From: Epinephelus fuscoguttatus | Taxonomy: Eukaryota; Chordata; Actinopteri; Perciformes; Serranidae | NCBI RefSeq assembly: GCF_011397635.1 | Contig: NC_064770.1 | Coordinates: 29,101,098 to 29,165,097 of the forward strand | Length of the DNA stretch: 64,000 nucleotides | Direction: 5' to 3' | Shown here: one piece after another, positions 58,643 through 64,000 of the stretch | How positions within the stretch are numbered: the stretch's first letter is position 1 | Layout: each line of letters starts with the position of its first letter | Translations under genes and position numbers: made by a program | The notes under the pieces: generated by a model | What the model was told of the DNA's origin: nothing | Seen by the model: the letters and a program-made list of their open reading frames with translations, nothing else | Database searches by the model: none

Positions 58643-61197
58643 CTAGATTGAGAATGGTGACAGAACTTTTAATGTTCACATGAAATAAATTGTTATAGTA
58701 AGTTTTTTTTCCTTTAAATGCAGACCTTACACTCTGTGCAATGTCATGGATAATGTATGGGCTGTGTTGCAATCAACCCATTATAACTAACGACAATGAT
58801 AAGATTTAGAATTTAAACGGACAAAATCTAAGAATTTGGTGGTCATTCACTAACACACTGTACACAGACTCCCTTGCACTGCACAGGAGACACATAAAAC
58901 TGGCAGTTCTTGTGTGAAAATGGCAAAACACTTAAAATAACAGAGGGAAGGGAAGAAGGATTTGTATTGCGAGGAAACATGCCAGCCCTCGGCTTGTAAT
59001 AAATGTTTTAATAATAAAGAATGTATTCTTTTACAGAGGAAATTTACAGTGGGTAATCAAAATCGGGCTTGTGCCCAAAACTGCCACTTTGGTTTGAGCT
59101 TGGGTCAGGCTTGAACAGACACTATGCAGGTTCATGTAGAGGAGTGCCTGATTTTTTTTTTTTTTGGACTCGATCAAAGCTCTAGACGTGTCAGCTTCGC
59201 ATTACATACATATTCTTTGTGGATGTCATAAAATTCAGTCTTTCTGATATGAGAGAGGCCACCCACTCAGGTTTAGTGTCACAGAGTTCTTTGCCAACCT
59301 TTACACAAAAACAAAGTTGATAATGAGCTACACAGCAGAGCTAGACCAATTTATCACCAGCCAGGTGTAGCTTATTGCAAATATATCGGTATTGGTGTAT
59401 AAATATGTCCGATACATAAAAGGAGAAACTGCAGTACAGCAATTAGGTAAATTTGAGGTAATTTATAAAGTGTCTTCATTTATAGTTTGGCCACCAGAGA
59501 GCACTGACAAGTTGATTCTTTGGCTGTGACCAGCAGCTCTATAGCTTGCTCTGTCTGCAAAAATTTACCTAACCGTTGGCGGCCACAGTATTTTCCTTTG
59601 GAATTCAGGCTTGTTCAACTGTTGGTATGTATTTCAGTATGTATCTATCACAACTAAATAAAAACAAAATCTAAGGGATCCATATCTTAGTTATGTTATG
59701 TGTTACTAACCTATACACTTGCGATTTTTGAAGAAAGTGAGTGTGCCGTGCCACGTGTCCAAATGGACTCCAATGATGGAGCCCTGTCCAAACCGAGAGG
59801 AAAAGTTCATCTTGTCTCCTTCATGATGCAACAAGCCTGACAAACGAAGACAACCACTGATGAATAACTTGTACAACACCCAGATTGAGAAGTTACTGCT
59901 ACATCATAACATGTCGTGTTAATCTTACCAGTGTAAGAAAGACCCCAGCTATCTGCATCTTTTCCCAGCAGACTGCAGAACGTGTGTCTGTATTTATCTA
60001 GATTTACATCAGAAGTACCGATGCCAACCATCTGCACAGAAAGAAAGAAATTTAGAGACAAATTAACCTGAACTTCCACTCACTTAACAATCCATCTATG
60101 ATTGGATTTTTTCAGATTAAGTTTACAGAGTAACAGCAGGTCAATGTTAGGAGGTAAGATGTAGAGGTTTACCATGTCTGTTCCATACACTGGGGACGTC
60201 ATCTTGATCTCCCAGAAGTGCTGGCCCTCAGCCAGCTCCTTAGAGCCGCGGATCGCTGCTGTACCGCAGCTGTATTCAGAGTGGAAGTTCACTTTGCGAT
60301 TGTCGCAGCTCAGTAACGTTGCTGTTGATCGACAGCTAGCATCCCACACCCAGTCAAACTCTAAAACATCAGAAGTCAATCAGTCACTCACTGCCAAAGA
60401 TACAAGAAATGAAATTAACTTTTAAATGATACAATCAGCCCTTGAAATGCAGCACTCATCTTGTACCTTGATCATCCTCTCCACAGTGGCAGTCTTTAAC
60501 TTGGTGAAAACCTCGCAGTCGAGGGTTGTAGTTGGTTTCAGCCTGGGAATCGCAGCCACAGTATGACTCTCCGGTGACAGGCACTGCACTGGGGACTGGA
60601 GGGACCATCACTGCTGAGAAGTCTGCCTCGGAGTCTGAATCACTGTACTGAGGAGCAACAACGTAGAAAGATAGAGCAAATTAAAATGGCAGCAACACTG
60701 CTTATGTAAGAACACAGCACTGGGTTTGATGTTCTGCTGCTACAAAGACAAAAGTGGGCACTGCGCTGGAAAATATATGCATCTCAGACATTATTTCTTT
60801 CAGTGAAAAAAATAATGCTTGCAAACAACTGAAACTCTGGCTTCCAGTTTAAGACATTGCCATCAACACACACACACACACACACACATTTTGTAATGGC
60901 CAAAGGCAAATTTGAGGCTCTAAGTTTGACAGGGATCCCTGAGGTGGATTTGTCAGTCTTCTGATGGTGACATATCCTATCTCCTGCCTGGATTGTAAAC
61001 AAGTGTCACCATACAACAAACAAAAACACCATTGACCACCGATGCCTCATGTCTGTTAAGAGCTTCAGGGCCACCCTTCATATGCTCACCTCTAGACGGT
61101 CGTAGCTCCATTCTTCAAGTGCCCTGGCATCAGCATCCCGGCGTATCCCACCCCAGACATAACGCCATGCACGACTGTTCCTGCTTCGCCTGGACAT
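58251..61197 (-). CDS. spsb3: SPRY domain-containing SOCS box protein 3
   Basis: SPSB3 is a substrate receptor of Cullin-5 E3 ubiquitin ligases; its SPRY domain selects targets (nuclear cGAS and SNAIL are reported in mammals). Exons: 61197-61090, 60647-60467, 60360-60173, 60031-59929, 59836-59711, 58642-58251; phases agree and 365 codons result (human has 355). Visible: N-terminus [24 protein letters not shown] core from FDWVWD through [39 protein letters not shown] and [18 protein letters not shown] (residues about 95-262); SOCS box with [15 protein letters not shown] and the Cul5-box-like [11 protein letters not shown] (about 268-311); C-terminus CQRKRCRWT, almost as in human. Confidence 0.96.
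58643..59710 (-). other. spsb3 intron 5
   Basis: About 1.07 kb with a T tract (59152-59165). No other feature is recognised. Confidence 0.8.
59711..59836 (-). CDS. spsb3: spsb3 exon 5
   Basis: The acceptor is ttgtcag|GCTTGT and the donor ATAG|GTTAGT. It encodes [20 protein letters not shown] and [19 protein letters not shown]. Confidence 0.95.
59929..60031 (-). CDS. spsb3: spsb3 exon 4
   Basis: The acceptor is ctgtgcag|ATGGTT and the donor CACTG|GTAAGA. It encodes [20 protein letters not shown] and [15 protein letters not shown]. Confidence 0.95.
60173..60360 (-). CDS. spsb3: spsb3 exon 3
   Basis: The acceptor is atgttttag|AGTTTG and the donor GACATG|GTAAAC. It encodes [20 protein letters not shown] through [19 protein letters not shown]. 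Confidence 0.95.
60467..60647 (-). CDS. spsb3: spsb3 exon 2
   Basis: The acceptor is gctcctcag|TACAGT and the donor ATCAAG|GTACAA. It encodes the less conserved, acidic and Pro-rich N-terminal region ending DCHCGEDDQ. Confidence 0.9.
60648..61089 (-). other. spsb3 intron 1 (first coding intron)
   Basis: 442 bp with a (CA)n run at 60869-60888. Confidence 0.85.
61090..61197 (-). CDS. spsb3: spsb3 exon 1 (first coding)
   Basis: 36 codons from ATG to the donor CTAGAG|GTGAGC, encoding [20 protein letters not shown] and [16 protein letters not shown]. The start agrees with human MARRPRNSRAW. Confidence 0.93.
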
Positions 61198-62200
61198 GGC
61201 AGCCACAGAGTCTCAGCAGTAGAAGAGCCTGCCAGTCAGTTCAGGTTCAGTCCAGATGCTGGAGGAACAGCATCAGTCCAGGTGCTTAAAGATAAAATGA
61301 CATCATGATTATCTTGAGAGGCATAGATACTGAAGTGGCAGACAGTTCACCTGGGCAGTTTTTTAGATTGGTGCTTGTAGCTTCATGCACTGCACGTCAT
61401 CTGAATCTGTTTATATAATACATATACTTGCCTTCCCTGTGTGACATAATTTTGATTTCTTGACGTCATCCTGGTCTTGTCTCACCACTAACATTTGCTA
61501 CACCTTTTCAGAAGTACTTGAACGTGCAATAATCCTACCTTTCTCCAGGACACACATCAGTTTCATCTTATTTTTTTAAGCTATCTCATTATCAATTTAG
61601 CCCAGTAAGACACTTAGTGTAGCAACAGTTGCACACACATCTTACTAACTGCTTAATTTAACGCTAACCAACTGTAAGTAGTCTGGTCTACGTCCTCAGA
61701 TTATTGTCATCGTGAATAAAATTATGATTATCATTTGACGTGCGTTGTTGTTTTCCTAACTAGCTTTAGTTAGCCACCTAGCCTAGCTAACAGGAGAAGC
61801 TAACGATAGCTACATAGAAGTCAGCCGTTGAACCGCTCATAGCAGGCTGTAACAAGGTCAGAGACATCACAATTCAGCTCAGACTGCTGGTTAATGTATG
61901 CATGTGTGTATATAAAGCTTAGTACTCTGGTAGAGGTCGTTCACTACCGTGTGGTTACAGTTGATTAGCCATGTAATAAAGCAAGGGTGACCGGAGGCGG
62001 AATAACTTTGCTGGTGATGCAGATTCAAACCTAGCGTAAACTAGCTAGTTAGCTTCCGTTAGCTTCATGCTGCTAACAGCTCCGGATAAAAGCACGGCGT
62101 TAACGTTACCTGCCTGTTGTTCACAACCAGCGATCACGGAAAATCACCGTCAGCACCACAGAGACGTTTTTCCTCGAAGCCACCTATTCCTAGATGGTTT
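61198..62200 (-). promoter_or_regulatory. spsb3: spsb3 5'UTR, first intron and promoter
   Basis: An acceptor tatctttaag| at 61285 suggests the 5'UTR of the coding exon begins at 61284. A donor CAGGCAG|GTAACG at 62110 suggests a non-coding first exon starting near 62200. The tract around 61750-62200 is rich in 'gctagc/gttagc' and CpG. These boundaries come from splice signals alone. Confidence 0.4.
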
Positions 62201-62870
62201 ATACACGACAGCTGAATGAGCTTCCTCTTCCCATGACCTACTTTACATCAGTGTGATCGTAAACAATAATAGGCAGGCAGACTCTCTGCAGGAGCCCTCA
62301 GCACACAGACTCCTTCACAGGAAGTTTTCAATAACGTTACACAGCAAAGACTCATGTGAGTGCAGCTACAAGGAGCAAGTAGAGGAGAAGTATTTCAGTA
62401 ACAGTGCCACAACAACATCACATGACTTTAATACCAGTGAAGTTATGCATTCATTTAAGTATTTATTATAACAAATGGGCCCCTTCCAGACATATGATTA
62501 CGTAATATATTCAGTGGTAAGGATGAACGATAATATCGGCCAGCATCGGCTTTAAAATTAATCAGAATCGGTCAACATGCTTTTTCTTAATTTCCACAAG
62601 TAACTGATATTACATGCACTTCTCACAAAAATTAACACTTAAATCACACATCAGATCTTGATGAATGAATTATTCAAGTTGAAACTCTTCATTGATGTAC
62701 ACTGTATAATTTGTTGAGAACAAAACGACTTAACAACGGTCAATGGAAACCAGTCATCAACCCACTGAGGGCTGGATTCAAAATCATGCCAAGAATAAAA
62801 GTAAGACACTGAAATCACAGGCTGATCCAACTTGCGGGAATTTTATCACAGCAACTCAAAATGTGACACG
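62201..62870. other. Intergenic, no feature seen
   Basis: No gene or clear repeat is recognised. Confidence 0.5.
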
Positions 62871-62879
62871 GTAGTTTGT

Positions 62880-63560
62880 ATGGACTCCGCGTCCCTGTAT
62901 GCACTCCTCACAATGTCAGGGCATGCTCCTGATGAGTCCTGATGGTGTCCTGGGGGATCTCCTCCCAGACCTGTATCAGGGAATCAGTGAGCTCCTGGAC
63001 AGTCTGTGGCGGTACTTGGTGGCGTCCCAAAGGTGCTTAGTTGGATTAAGGTCAGGGAAACGAGAGTGACAGTCAGTGGCATCAGGTTGATGCTCTTCTA
63101 TGGCCCTGTCCAGCTCTCCTCATGAAACGGCCGGTCTCCAAGTATCTCCTCCATGCTCTTGAGACTGTGCTGGGAGACACAGCAAACCGTCTTGCAGCCG
63201 CATGTCTGGATGTGCCATCCTGGAGGAGCTGGATTACCTGCAACCTGATGGAGCTGCAGGTATGGCCTCATGCTACTAGTAGTGACAAGGACACTAGCAG
63301 AACACAAAACTAGAGAAGAATCAGTCAGGAAGGATAAGGAGAGAGCAACTGCCTGTGACCACCACATGTAAAACCATTCCTTTTTTGGGGGTTGTCTTGC
63401 CTTTGCCTCTCCATTGCACCTTTTCTCACTTTCATTTGCACCAAAGCAGGTGAAACTGATTCACAATCACTTGTGCTTCCTAAATGGACACATTGATATC
63501 CCTGAAGTTTAACTGACTTGGTGTTATACTGTGTACATTGAAAAGTGTAGTATTTCCTGT
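62880..63560 (-). mobile_element. Decayed, internally deleted Tc1/mariner-like element
   Basis: On the - strand a frame broken by changes reads LLQDGTSRHAAARRFAVSPS then RAWRRYLETGRF, the helix-turn-helix head of a Tc1-type transposase. It is followed, after a large internal deletion near 63110, by the 'ctcctcccagacctgtatca'-type end region of the same family. The catalytic DDE region is gone. The flank 'gacttggtgttatactgtgt' (63515) looks like its outer end. Confidence 0.7.
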
Positions 63561-63879
63561 CTCCATCTACTGATGGGCAACAGATGCATAATATCCTCCT
63601 AAGACCCTGTGTCTTCATATGAGATAATCACATTTTTGGTTAACTGGACCTTGTACTTCATTCTGCTTAACTTAGACCTGCTGTCCTCATTTGTGGGCTT
63701 TTTTTGTGTGTCATCTAGTGGTAGTAAGAGCACAACATAATCCATGTAAAAACAAGTTGGCAGCCATCTCTGCCAAGTCAGTCTGCCGCCAATCTTGACA
63801 CAAAAGTGGACAAGGTACAAAACCTGATCACTTTTAATGGTTGAAACTTTTTTATTTATGATTAATAATGTTTGTAGTT
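63561..63879. other. Intergenic, no feature seen
   Basis: Nothing can be supported. Confidence 0.5.
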
Positions 63880-64000
63880 CAATATGCCGTACCAGAGTTG
63901 GTGATTGTGGGAACAGTAAAAAGAAAAACCAAGATGGATTTTGTGAGTTTTATTTTGTTTCTGTGGAGTGTGTTTTACAATGATGAAATTGCTGTTTGTT
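63880..64000. mobile_element. Foldback family A, partial copy running off the window
   Basis: 'accagagttggtgattgtgg' and 'tttgtgagttttattttgtt' match the reverse complement of the centre of the 22638-23532 element. Only this part is within the window. Confidence 0.7.

Overview
This is nuclear DNA from a bony fish, most likely a spiny-rayed (percomorph) teleost. Genes are intron-split with GT-AG junctions, intergenic DNA is AT-rich, and fish-type SINEs, MITEs and foldback transposons are scattered throughout. There is no bacterial, organellar or viral gene content.

Four protein-coding genes can be assembled exon by exon. (1) mapk8ip3 (JIP3), + strand, CDS 2513-40162, occupies about 60% of the window in 33 coding exons. 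My chain keeps frame from ATG to TGA and gives about 1,311 residues when all optional exons are included. (2) nme3, - strand, 48493-42589, 5 exons, 168 residues. (3) mrps34, - strand, 53335-51695, 3 exons, 219 residues. (4) spsb3, - strand, 61197-58251, 6 coding exons, 365 residues. Order and orientation (MAPK8IP3 > < NME3 < MRPS34 < SPSB3) match human 16p13.3. EME2, which lies between MRPS34 and SPSB3 in human, is not seen.

Layout: 1-1740 is repeat-bearing upstream DNA. 1740-2512 is the GC-richer mapk8ip3 promoter and 5'UTR, with a perfect CRE palindrome. 2513-40162 is mapk8ip3. 40163 to about 42245 holds its 3'UTR and the convergent nme3 3' end. 42589-48493 is nme3, with several transposons in its introns. 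48722-51133 is a 39-bp satellite array with a 117-bp higher-order period. 51695-53335 is mrps34. 53336-58250 is gene-free and holds a nested transposon. 58251 to about 62200 is spsb3. The right edge carries a decayed Tc1-like element and the start of a foldback element.

The genes are not an operon. JIP3 is a neuronal kinesin/dynein and JNK scaffold, NME3 a nucleoside diphosphate kinase of the mitochondrial surface, mS34 a mitoribosomal small-subunit protein, and SPSB3 a Cullin-5 substrate receptor. Most striking: (a) a set of frame-preserving small exons in mapk8ip3 (24, 12, 18, 39 and 51 nt, the last with a GC donor), one placed directly before the JNK-docking motif; (b) apparent absence of the exon encoding a conserved piece of the JIP3 C-terminal propeller, with the intron where it belongs filled by a tandem array of about 290-bp units, each containing a long hairpin; (c) a group of 0.6-0.9 kb near-perfect palindromic transposons, several nested in or by other elements. 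Orthology and human comparisons rest on remembered family sequences, not on a search.
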